Below are positions 49,092-56,860 of a stretch of 64,000 nt of DNA, one piece after another; the first letter of the stretch is position 1; each line of letters opens with the position of its first letter. A program made the translations under genes and the position numbers. The notes under the pieces were generated by a model. It was not told the origin of the DNA. It saw nothing but the letters and a program-made list of their open reading frames with translations, and did not search any database. The stretch comes from Streptomyces sp. R21 (GTDB lineage Bacteria > Actinomycetota > Actinomycetes > Streptomycetales > Streptomycetaceae): assembly GCF_041051975.1 (NCBI RefSeq), contig NZ_CP163435.1, positions 4,774,001 to 4,838,000 on the forward strand, read 5' to 3'.

Positions 49092-50375
49092 CTAGATGAA
49101 CGAGTTGATCTCGATCGTCTCGTCGCGGCCCGGGCCCACGCCGATCGCGGAGATCGGGGCGCCGGACATCTCCTCCAGCGCCTTCACGTAGTCCTGGGCG
49201 TTCTTCGGGAGGTCCTCGAACGTCTTGGCCTTGGTGATGTCCTCGGACCAGCCCGGGAGGGTCTCGTAGATCGGCTTCGCGTGGTGGAAGTCGGTCTGGG
49301 AGTACGGGAGCTCCTCGACGCGCTTGCCGTCGATCTCGTAGGCCACGCAGACCGGGATCTGCTCCCAGCCGGTGAGCACGTCGAGCTTGGTCAGGAAGAA
49401 GTCCGTCAGGCCGTTCACCCGGGTCGCATAGCGGGCGATCACCGCGTCGAACCAGCCGCAGCGGCGGTCACGGCCGGTGGTGACACCCCGCTCGCCGCCG
49501 ATACGGCGCAGCGCCTCGCCGTCCGCGTCGAACAGCTCGGTCGGGAAGGGACCGGAGCCGACACGGGTCGTGTACGCCTTCAGGATGCCGATGACCCGGC
49601 TGATCTTGGTCGGGCCGACACCCGCACCGGTGCACGCGCCACCCGCGGTCGGGTTCGACGACGTCACGAACGGATACGTGCCGTGGTCGATGTCGAGGAG
49701 CGTGCCCTGGCCGCCCTCGAAGAGGACCACCTTGTCGTCCTCAAGGGCCTTGTTCAGGATCAGGACCGTGTCCGCGACATACGGCTTCAGCCGGTCCGCG
49801 TAGCTCAGCAGCTCCTCGACGACCTGCTCCACCTCGATGGCGCGGCGGTTGAAGACCTTGGTGAGGAGCTGGTTCTTGCCGTCCAGCGCCGCATCGACCT
49901 TCTGCGTCAGGATCGACTCGTCGTACAGGTCCTGGATGCGGATGCCGACGCGGTTGATCTTGTCCGCGTAGGTCGGGCCGATGCCACGTCCGGTCGTGCC
50001 GATCTTGCGCTTCCCGAGGAAGCGTTCCGTCACCTTGTCGACAGTGACGTTGTACGGCGTGATGATGTGCGCGTTACCGCTGATCAAGAGCTTCGACGTG
50101 TCGACGCCGCGCTCGTTCAGTCCGTTCAGCTCGGAGAACAGGACCGACGGGTCGACGACGACTCCGTTTCCGATCACCGGAGTGCACTCCGGCGTGAGGA
50201 TTCCGGAAGGGAGGAGGTGGAGGGCGTACTTCTGATCGCCCACGACTACCGTATGGCCGGCGTTGTTGCCGCCCTGGTAGCGCACCACATAGTCCACGGA
50301 TCCACCGAGCAGGTCGGTGGCCTTTCCCTTGCCTTCGTCACCCCACTGAGCACCGAGCAGCACAAGTGCGGGCAC
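49092..50375 (-). CDS. purA: Adenylosuccinate synthetase, 427 aa
   Basis: P-loop-like GDEGKGK, GTTGRGIGPTYADK, SSNPTAGG and RRCGWFDAV motifs, all standard for PurA. It converts IMP, aspartate and GTP to adenylosuccinate in AMP synthesis. GTG 50375 with AAGGGG about 9 nt upstream; the longer frame to 50540 lies in the divergent promoter. Length matches the family. Cytoplasmic. Confidence 0.96.
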   Translation of the reverse strand: MPALVLLGAQWGDEGKGKATDLLGGSVDYVVRYQGGNNAGHTVVVGDQKYALHLLPSGILTPECTPVIGNGVVVDPSVLFSELNGLNERGVDTSKLLISGNAHIITPYNVTVDKVTERFLGKRKIGTTGRGIGPTYADKINRVGIRIQDLYDESILTQKVDAALDGKNQLLTKVFNRRAIEVEQVVEELLSYADRLKPYVADTVLILNKALEDDKVVLFEGGQGTLLDIDHGTYPFVTSSNPTAGGACTGAGVGPTKISRVIGILKAYTTRVGSGPFPTELFDADGEALRRIGGERGVTTGRDRRCGWFDAVIARYATRVNGLTDFFLTKLDVLTGWEQIPVCVAYEIDGKRVEELPYSQTDFHHAKPIYETLPGWSEDITKAKTFEDLPKNAQDYVKALEEMSGAPISAIGVGPGRDETIEINSFI

Positions 50376-50505
50376 AGGCGTACACCCCTTCCGGGCGGGG
50401 CATGTCCAAGGTCGGGGACGTACGCGGCTGAATATTTGTACGGCTGCGTACGCCGGCGACCACCTTTGGCCGCGACCGTCGGACCGGATGCCCCGGAATA
50501 GACGA

Positions 50506-50533
50506 AGCCCCTGGCGCAATAGCGCAAGGGGCT
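50506..50533. terminator. Hairpin between divergent purA and DAG-kinase-like genes
   Basis: AGCCCCT (50506-50512) and GCGC (50514-50517) pair with GCGC (50522-50525) and AGGGGCT (50527-50533), loop AATA, one mismatch. It lies at the 5' end of the DAG-kinase-like gene, where a terminator would be unusual, so it may be an attenuator. Confidence 0.5.
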
Positions 50534-50566
50534 CTTGCACAAAGATGCTACCCGAGGAAGCGAGGC

Positions 50567-51430
50567 ATGACCGAGGTGGCGGCTTCCGACCAGCTTCTGG
50601 TGGTCATCGACCCGGTCGCCCGTCTCAGTGACGGTGAGTCGGTACGGATCGCAAAAGACGTGCTCAGCGCGGGTGCGAGCGCCAAAGTGTGCCTCCCCGA
50701 GGGGCCCGAGGAATTCGCCCGCGCACTGGCCCGAAGAGGGTCTCGGCGGCCGGTCGTGGTCGGCGACGACCGCGCTCTGCTGCGCGCGGTGTCCCTGCTG
50801 CACCGGCAGCGAGAACTCGCCACGTGCGGGCTCTCCGTCGTGCCCGTCGGGGGTGCCCTCTCGCTCGCGCGGGCCCTCGGGGTGCCCACGGGGGCCGTGG
50901 CGGCGGCCCGGACCGTCCTGGAGGGGACGGAACGGCGGCTCGATCTGCTGGTGGACGACAGTGACGGGGTGGTGCTGGGAGCGCTGCGGATACCCGCTGC
51001 GGGTGGTTCGGCGCCGGTGGAGACCGCGGAGGGTGCGGCCGCGGGCGCCGGGCATCCGTGGCTTCGTACCTGCCAGTCGCTCGTGCGCACGCTGGCGGCG
51101 CGGCCTGCGCGGGTCGCCTCCGTGCCCGGACCCGGGGGTGCGTCCCGGCCTGTGCGGCTGCGGGTCGAGGTCGACGGCGTGACCGTCGTCGACCTCGACC
51201 AGCCCGTGGAGGCGCTGTCGGTGACGCCGGGGGCCTCCGGCGGCGCGGAGGTCGAGATCCACCCGCTGTCCGTCGGCGCGGCCGTCTCCCCGCTCCTGGC
51301 CGTCGGGCACCGCGTCACCGTCTCCGGGCCCGACTTCCGCTACCGGGCGGACTCGGTGACCAGCGGCCCGGTACGGACCCGGACGTGGACGGTGCGGGAG
51401 GGGGCTTGGGGGCTTACGTTGCCGGGGTGA
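50567..51430 (+). CDS. Diacylglycerol kinase-like catalytic-domain protein, 287 aa
   Basis: The fold pattern of the DAGK/LCB5 superfamily is suggested by LLVVIDPVARLSDGESVRIAK, RRPVVVGDDRALLRAVSLL and SVVPVGG, but the canonical GGDGT loop is replaced (VVVGDDRAL), so catalysis is doubtful. The second half is beta-rich (VEVDGVTVVDLDQPVEAL). From memory it matches a gene beside purA in S. coelicolor. No signal peptide. Confidence 0.6.
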   Translation: MTEVAASDQLLVVIDPVARLSDGESVRIAKDVLSAGASAKVCLPEGPEEFARALARRGSRRPVVVGDDRALLRAVSLLHRQRELATCGLSVVPVGGALSLARALGVPTGAVAAARTVLEGTERRLDLLVDDSDGVVLGALRIPAAGGSAPVETAEGAAAGAGHPWLRTCQSLVRTLAARPARVASVPGPGGASRPVRLRVEVDGVTVVDLDQPVEALSVTPGASGGAEVEIHPLSVGAAVSPLLAVGHRVTVSGPDFRYRADSVTSGPVRTRTWTVREGAWGLTLPG

Positions 51431-51451
51431 CGTGCGCGGGGGCGGCGGGCC

Positions 51452-52246
51452 CTACGGGGTTTTCGCCCCCTCCGCCCCTACCCGACCCGTACCAGGGGGC
51501 AGCGACCCGTCCGAGTCGTCCTTCAAGGACACCCCCGTGCGGCCCAGCTCGCGGGCCCGGTGCATCAGTGACGTCAGCTTGGCGGCAGCCGTCTCGTAGG
51601 CGAGGCCCAGCGGGGGGCGGATGTTGGAGAGGCAGTTGCGGTCGGCGTCGGTGGTGACGCCGGGCTCGGGGGCGTACGTGAGGTACGCGCCGAGGGAGTC
51701 CGCCGCGGACATACCGGGGCGCTCCCCGATCAGCACCACGACCATCGCCGCCCCGAGCGCCCGCGCCACGTCGTCCCCCAGCGCCACCCGCGCCTGCTCG
51801 GCGAGCACGACCGGCGCCACCCGCCACTTGGCAGGCAGCAGCGCGGCCGTCGCCCGCACCACCGCCGCCGCGTGCTCGTGCACGGCCCGGCTCGACAGCC
51901 CGTCGCCGACCACGAACGCCACGTCCCACGCGTCCGGGGGCAGCAGACAGCGGTCCGTGTCGTGCAGCCGGCGGCCCAGGTCGGGGCGCTGGAGATACGT
52001 GAGCCGGTCGGGTGCGGCACTGCGTACGCGTACCGTCGAGAACCCCGCCAGCGCCCCCGCCACGACCTCGGGCTCGAACGGCGAGTGCACCGCGTCCCGG
52101 GCCGCGGCGTGCGCCGCCTGGAGCTCAAGCCGGTGCCGGGTCGGCAGCGCGGCCCCGGCCCGCCCGAGCCCGATACGAGCCTGCGTGTGACGACGTAGCG
52201 GAGTCCACAACGCCGAGTCCACCACTGTGAGTTGACGATCCGTCAT
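51452..52246 (-). CDS. eutC: Ethanolamine ammonia-lyase small subunit, 264 aa
   Basis: EutC motifs: ARIGLGRAGAALPTRHRLELQ, FVVGDGLSSRAVHEHA, VVVLIGERPGMSAADSLGAYL, CLSNIRPPLGL (abridged pieces under 20 residues each). With EutB it forms the B12-dependent lyase that splits ethanolamine into acetaldehyde and ammonia. Start ATG 52246 by ATGA overlap with eutB. The last 16 codons (LPPGTGRVGAEGAKTP) are encoded by the interspersed repeat at 51461-51500, so the C-terminus is non-native. Confidence 0.93.
   Translation of the reverse strand: MTDRQLTVVDSALWTPLRRHTQARIGLGRAGAALPTRHRLELQAAHAAARDAVHSPFEPEVVAGALAGFSTVRVRSAAPDRLTYLQRPDLGRRLHDTDRCLLPPDAWDVAFVVGDGLSSRAVHEHAAAVVRATAALLPAKWRVAPVVLAEQARVALGDDVARALGAAMVVVLIGERPGMSAADSLGAYLTYAPEPGVTTDADRNCLSNIRPPLGLAYETAAAKLTSLMHRARELGRTGVSLKDDSDGSLPPGTGRVGAEGAKTP
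51461..51500. repeat. Interspersed repeat, copy 2 (overlaps eutC 3' end)
   Basis: 38 of 40 bases match 41664-41703. It supplies the 3' coding end and lies 7 bp before the stop codon of eutC. Confidence 0.75.
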
Positions 52247-53640
52247 GCCGCAGCCACCCCCTGCCCGATGGCCGTCAGCGGATGCCCCGTCCCCGTCACG
52301 TCCCGTATCCCCCCGCCGTCGTCGAGCAGTCCGATCCGTCCGAGCCACTCCTCGAACTCCGGGGCGGGGCGCAGGCCCAGGACCTCGCGCAGGTACAACG
52401 CGTCGTGGTACGAGGCCGATTGGTAGTTGAGCATGATGTCGTCGCCGCCCGGCGTGCAGATCACGAAGGAGGCGCCCGCCACGCCGAGCATCGTCAGCAT
52501 CGTGGCGATGTCGTCGTCATCGGCGTCGGCGTGGTTGGTGTAGCAGATGTCCAGGCCCATCGGCAGGCCCAGCAGCTTCCCGCAGAAGTGGTCCTCCAGG
52601 GCGGCGCGCAGGATCTGCCGGCCGTCGTACAGGTACTCCGGGCCGATGAAGCCGACCACCGTGTTCACCAGCAGCGGGTCGTAGCGCCGGGCCACCGCGT
52701 ACGCCCGTGCCTCGACCGTCTGCTGGTCCACCCCGTGGTGCGCGTCGGCGGACAGTGCGCTGCCCTGGCCGGTCTCGAAGTAGAGGGCGTTGGATCCCAC
52801 CGTTCCGCGGCCCAGTCCGCGCGCGGCCTCGTACGCCTCGTCGAGCAGTCCGAGGGTCACCCCGAAGGACGCGTTCGCGGCCTGCGTACCGGCGATGGAC
52901 TGGAAGACCAGGTCCACGGGGGCGCCGCGCTCCATCAGGTCGATGCTCGTCGTGACATGGCAGAGCACACATGACTGGGTCGGGATCGCGTAGCGCTGGA
53001 TCACTCCGTCGAGCAGTTCCAGCAGGTCCCGTACGGCCTTGGGGCTGTCCGTGGCCGGGTTGATGCCGATGACCGCGTCGCCGGAACCAAGGAGCAGGCC
53101 GTCGAGGAGAGCGGCCGCGACGCCTGCGGGGTCGTCGGTGGGGTGGTTCGGCTGGAGGCGGGTCGCCAGTCGGCCCGGCAGCCCGATCGTCGAGCGGAAC
53201 GCCGTCACCACCCGCACCTTGCGCGCGACGGCGACGAGATCGGCGTTGCCCATGAGCTTGGAAACGGCCGCCACCATCTCCGGCGTCAGCCCGGGCGCCA
53301 GCGCGGCGAGCGCGGCCGCGTCCGCGGCGCCCGACAGCAGCCACTCCCGGAACCCGCCGACCGTCATCCCCGCCACCGGCGCGAAGGCGACGGCGTCGTG
53401 GGTGTCCACGATCAGCCGGGTCACGTCGTCGTCCTCGTACGGGATCACGGGTTCGGCGAGGAAGCGCGACAGCGGCACCTCCGCCAGCGCCCAGCGCGCC
53501 GCGACGCGCGCTTGCGCGGAGTCGGCGGCGAGTCCGGCGAGACGGTCGCCGGACCGCTCGGGGCTCGCGGCGGCCAACAGCGCGGCCAGTCCGGCGAAGG
53601 AGTGGGACCGGCCCGCGAGGACGGCGGTGTACGTGGTCAT
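52243..53640 (-). CDS. eutB: Ethanolamine ammonia-lyase large subunit, 465 aa
   Basis: TIM-barrel substrate-site motifs of EutB: KLMGNADLVAVARKVRV, GINPATDSP, CVLCHVTTSIDLMERGAPVD, FETGQGSALSADAHHGVDQQ, PVGFIGPEYL-type VVGFIGPEYLYDGRQILRA (abridged), GLDICYTNHADAD. B12-dependent radical enzyme. Start ATG 53640 (MTTYTAVL); the frame extends to 53742 but runs through the promoter. It may be translated via the short upstream ORF at 53637-53663. Confidence 0.95.
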   Translation of the reverse strand: MTTYTAVLAGRSHSFAGLAALLAAASPERSGDRLAGLAADSAQARVAARWALAEVPLSRFLAEPVIPYEDDDVTRLIVDTHDAVAFAPVAGMTVGGFREWLLSGAADAAALAALAPGLTPEMVAAVSKLMGNADLVAVARKVRVVTAFRSTIGLPGRLATRLQPNHPTDDPAGVAAALLDGLLLGSGDAVIGINPATDSPKAVRDLLELLDGVIQRYAIPTQSCVLCHVTTSIDLMERGAPVDLVFQSIAGTQAANASFGVTLGLLDEAYEAARGLGRGTVGSNALYFETGQGSALSADAHHGVDQQTVEARAYAVARRYDPLLVNTVVGFIGPEYLYDGRQILRAALEDHFCGKLLGLPMGLDICYTNHADADDDDIATMLTMLGVAGASFVICTPGGDDIMLNYQSASYHDALYLREVLGLRPAPEFEEWLGRIGLLDDGGGIRDVTGTGHPLTAIGQGVAAA

Positions 53641-53663
53641 GCGGCGACCGTGTGAGTGCTCAT
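53637..53663 (-). CDS. Putative 8-codon leaderless leader peptide upstream of eutB
   Basis: ATG 53663 to TGA (MSTHTVAA) ends in an ATGA overlap with the eutB start. TACGGT (53675-53670) is 6 nt upstream, the pattern of leaderless starts in this window. eutB has no ribosome site of its own, so it may be translated by reinitiation. Confidence 0.4.
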   Translation of the reverse strand: MSTHTVAA

Positions 53664-53669
53664 GCCGCG

Positions 53670-53675
53670 ACCGTA
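53670..53675 (-). promoter_or_regulatory. -10 box of eutBC promoter
   Basis: TACGGT on the - strand, 6 nt before ATG 53663; the remaining space to the divergent permease (53676-53855) is A/T-richer and contains TTTAACGCCTATACCTTTAC near 53766. Confidence 0.4.
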
Positions 53676-53855
53676 CGAAGCGGCGGGCGCGGCGGTCCAC
53701 GGCTGGCCGGAGAGTTAACGCAGACGTTCGATCCCGCTTCAATCCAAAGGTCTGAGTGACAAATATTTAACGCCTATACCTTTACGCCGACTCATTGACC
53801 CAGGAGGATTCCGGCTCAGTCAGCACACCGAGCGCAACAGGAAGGGGGCCACCCG

Positions 53856-55385
53856 ATGGCCGTACAAGAGGGCCTGGCCCCCGGAGCCGACGAGACGGCG
53901 GACGGCACCGGAGACACCCCCGGAGGCACAGTTCACCGGCTCAAGCCGAACGCCATCGGGCTGCTCGGCGTGGTCTTCATGGCGATCGCCACCGCCGCCC
54001 CGATCACCGCCATGACGGGCAACGTGCCCTTCATGGTCTCCGCCGGAAACGGCATCGGCGCCCCGGCGAGCTATCTCGTCGCAATGGTCGTCCTGGCGAT
54101 CTTTGCCGTCGGCTTCACGTCGATGGCCAAGCACATCACCTCCACGGGCGCCTTCTACGGCTTCATCTCCTACGGCCTCGGCCGCACCGCGGGCCTCGCC
54201 TCGGGACTCCTCGCAACCTTCGCGTACGCCGTCTTCGAGCCGGCCCTGATCGGCATCTTCTCGACCTTCGCCACCGGAACCCTCAAGGACCAGACGGGAC
54301 TTGACGTCCCGTGGTGGGCCTTCGCGATCCTGATGCTCGCCATCAACTCGGTGGGCACATGGTTCGGTGTCTCGGTCGCCGAGAAGCTGCTCATCGTGCT
54401 TCTGGCCACCGAGGTGACGATCCTCGCGGCGATGGCGGTGTCGGTCGCCCTCCACGGCGGCGGCCCCGACGGCTTCAGCCTGGACCCGGTCAACCCGGTC
54501 AACGCCTTCAAGGGCACGTCCGCCGGTCTCGGCCTCTTCTTCGCCTTCTGGTCGTGGGTCGGCTTCGAGTCGACGGCGATGTACGGCGAGGAGTCCCGCA
54601 ACCCGAAGAAGATCATCCCCAAGGCGACGATGATCTCCGTGCTCGGCGTCGGTGTCTTCTACGTCTTCGTCTCCTGGATGGCCATCACGGGCACCGGCGA
54701 GTCGAGCGCCGTGAAGGTCGCCACCGAGAACCCGCTGGGCCTGTTCTTCAACCCCACCGAGCGCTACGTCGGCCACTGGGCCGTCGACGTCATGCAGTGG
54801 CTGATGATCACCGGCTCGCTCGCCTGCGGCATGGCCTTCCACAACTGCGCCTCCCGCTACATGTACGCGCTCGGCCGCGAGGGCGTCCTGCCGTCCCTCC
54901 AGCGCACCATCGGCCGCACCCACCCGCGGCACGGCTCCCCGCACATCGCGGGCATCGTCCAGTCGGTCATCAGCGCCGTCCTGGTCGGCGCGTTCTGGAT
55001 CGCGGGCAAGGACCCGTACAACGGCACGTACGTCCTGCTCGCGATCCTCGGCACCATGGCGATCCTGGTCGTACAGGCCGTGTGCTCGTTCGCGGTGCTC
55101 GCCTACTTCCGCAAGAACCACCCCGAGAGCCGGCACTGGTTCAAGACATTCACCGCCCCGCTGGTCGGCGGGCTCGCGATGCTCGCGGTGGTCGTGCTGC
55201 TGGTGTCCAACATGGGCGCCGCGGCCGGTTCGGAGTCCGGTTCGCTGATCCTGAAGGCGACCCCGTGGATCGTCGCGCTGATCGCGGTGGGCGGCGTCGC
55301 CTACGCCACGTATCTCAAGCGACGGCAGCCGGAGCGGTACGCGCTGCTGGGGCGGACGGTACTGGAGGAGACGAAGGAGCGGTAA
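53856..55385 (+). CDS. APC-family permease, likely ethanolamine transporter, 509 aa
   Basis: Twelve membrane segments; first is GLLGVVFMAIATAAPITAMTG (abridged) with the TAAP-type unwound helix, then FWSWVGFESTAMYGEESRNP, the APC substrate motif in the middle. GGAAGGGGG precedes ATG 53856. Divergent from eutBC, so ethanolamine or a related amine is the likely substrate; related amino acid permeases cannot be excluded. Confidence 0.85.
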   Translation: MAVQEGLAPGADETADGTGDTPGGTVHRLKPNAIGLLGVVFMAIATAAPITAMTGNVPFMVSAGNGIGAPASYLVAMVVLAIFAVGFTSMAKHITSTGAFYGFISYGLGRTAGLASGLLATFAYAVFEPALIGIFSTFATGTLKDQTGLDVPWWAFAILMLAINSVGTWFGVSVAEKLLIVLLATEVTILAAMAVSVALHGGGPDGFSLDPVNPVNAFKGTSAGLGLFFAFWSWVGFESTAMYGEESRNPKKIIPKATMISVLGVGVFYVFVSWMAITGTGESSAVKVATENPLGLFFNPTERYVGHWAVDVMQWLMITGSLACGMAFHNCASRYMYALGREGVLPSLQRTIGRTHPRHGSPHIAGIVQSVISAVLVGAFWIAGKDPYNGTYVLLAILGTMAILVVQAVCSFAVLAYFRKNHPESRHWFKTFTAPLVGGLAMLAVVVLLVSNMGAAAGSESGSLILKATPWIVALIAVGGVAYATYLKRRQPERYALLGRTVLEETKER

Positions 55386-55388
55386 CTC

Positions 55389-55877
55389 CTACTCCCCGAA
55401 CAGTTGTTGGCGGTGGACCCGCCAGCGTTCCATCATGGCCGAGACCTCGCCCTCGACGAACTCGAAGAAGGCGAGCGTCTCGGCCATGCGGCGTCCGGCA
55501 GGGGTGTCGGCCCCGAGGCTGCTGACGCCTTCGCGTAGGGCGCCCTCCCAGCGTTTGATGACGGCCTCGCGGTTGGTCAGCGCCTCGTACCACTGGTCTC
55601 CGTGCACCCGATAGCGCTCCCGGCGCGAGCCCGGCTCCCGCTCGCGCGACACCATGTGCGTCTGCGCCAGGTAGCGCACCGCCCCGGAGACCGCCGCGGG
55701 ACTGATCCGCAACTGCTCCCCCAGCTCGGCGGAGGTCATCACCCCCGCGTCGGAGGAGAGGAGCGCGGCGAAGACCCGGGCCGCCATGCGCTGCATCCCG
55801 GCCTCGACGAGCTGCGCCGCGAAGCTCTCCACGAACTTCGAGACCGCCTCCTGGTCCCGCCCCGCCTCATCCGTCAT
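55389..55877 (-). CDS. MarR/GbsR-family regulator of the adjacent ABC exporter, 162 aa
   Basis: Winged HTH SSDAGVMTSAELGEQLRISPAAVSGAVRYL (abridged: TSAELGEQLRISPAAVSGAV) with wing REPGSRRERYRVHG. Long C-terminal dimer helix. ATG 55877 is preferred: TAGGGT (55890-55885) lies 7 nt upstream. Divergent from the ABC genes across 74 bp containing an AT-rich stretch (TTTCCTTAACTTCACAAATTTC), a likely operator. Confidence 0.88.
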   Translation of the reverse strand: MTDEAGRDQEAVSKFVESFAAQLVEAGMQRMAARVFAALLSSDAGVMTSAELGEQLRISPAAVSGAVRYLAQTHMVSREREPGSRRERYRVHGDQWYEALTNREAVIKRWEGALREGVSSLGADTPAGRRMAETLAFFEFVEGEVSAMMERWRVHRQQLFGE

Positions 55878-55884
55878 GGTCGCC

Positions 55885-55890
55885 ACCCTA
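55885..55890 (-). promoter_or_regulatory. -10 box for leaderless MarR transcript
   Basis: TAGGGT, 7 nt, ATG 55877 on the - strand. Confidence 0.45.
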
Positions 55891-55938
55891 TCCGGGCTTC
55901 ATATGTTTCCTTAACTTCACAAATTTCTGAAAGAAGCG

Positions 55939-55944
55939 TACGTT
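55939..55944 (+). promoter_or_regulatory. -10 box for leaderless ABC transporter transcript
   Basis: TACGTT, 7 nt, ATG 55952 on the + strand. The MarR and ABC promoters are 49 bp apart, so one MarR dimer could cover both. Confidence 0.5.
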
Positions 55945-55951
55945 CTGAAGC

Positions 55952-56860
55952 ATGACGAAGGCAATCACCGTCTCCGGACTGCACAAGTCGTTCGGCAGGA
56001 CGCATGCTCTCGACGGCCTCGACCTGGACGTCGAGACCGGCGAGGTCCACGGCTTCCTCGGCCCGAACGGCGCCGGCAAGTCCACCACCATCCGCGTCCT
56101 GCTCGGCCTGCTGCGCGCCGACTCGGGCGCCGCCCAGCTGCTGGGCCGGGACCCGTGGGCCGACGCGGTCGAACTGCACCGCCGGGTCGCCTACGTCCCC
56201 GGCGACGTGACGCTGTGGCGGAACCTCTCGGGGGGCGAGGTCATCGACCTGTACGGCCGGCTGCGCGGAGGCCTCGACGCCGGGCGCCGCGCCGAACTGA
56301 TCGAGCGCTTCGAGCTGGACCCCACCAAGAAGGGCCGCACGTACTCGAAGGGCAACCGGCAGAAGGTCGCCCTCGTCGCCGCCTTCGCCTCGGATGTCGA
56401 CCTGCTCATCCTGGACGAGCCGACATCGGGCCTCGACCCGCTGATGGAGGAGGTCTTCCAGCGCTGCGTCGAGGAGGAACGGGACAGGGGACGGACCATC
56501 CTCCTGTCGTCCCACATCCTCAGCGAGGTCGAGGAGCTCTGTGACCGGGTGAGCATCATCCGGCTCGGGCGCACCGTCGAGACGGGTTCCCTCGCCGACC
56601 TGCGCCACCTGACACGCACGAGCGTCACCGCCGAACTCGCGGCCGCCCCCGACGGGTTGTCCCGGCTGCCCGGCGTGCACGACCTCGACGTACAGGGAAA
56701 ACGGGTGAAGTTGCAGGTCGACACGGACAAACTCGACGCCGTACTCCGGTCGTTGACCGAGGCGGGGGTGCGGTCCCTGACGTCGACGCCGCCGACCCTG
56801 GAGGAGCTGTTCCTGCGGCACTACCAGGACGACGTCCGCGAGGAGGCGGTGGCGCGATGA
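55952..56860 (+). CDS. ABC exporter ATP-binding protein, 302 aa
   Basis: Walker A GPNGAGKST, Q-loop region, signature YSKGNRQKVALV (a variant of LSGGQ), Walker B LLILDEPTSGLDP and switch LLSSHIL. It powers the permease encoded next. The C-terminal 80 residues form the extra domain of DrrA-type drug-export ATPases. ATGA overlap with the permease. Probable role: drug or toxic compound efflux under MarR control. Confidence 0.93.
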   Translation: MTKAITVSGLHKSFGRTHALDGLDLDVETGEVHGFLGPNGAGKSTTIRVLLGLLRADSGAAQLLGRDPWADAVELHRRVAYVPGDVTLWRNLSGGEVIDLYGRLRGGLDAGRRAELIERFELDPTKKGRTYSKGNRQKVALVAAFASDVDLLILDEPTSGLDPLMEEVFQRCVEEERDRGRTILLSSHILSEVEELCDRVSIIRLGRTVETGSLADLRHLTRTSVTAELAAAPDGLSRLPGVHDLDVQGKRVKLQVDTDKLDAVLRSLTEAGVRSLTSTPPTLEELFLRHYQDDVREEAVAR

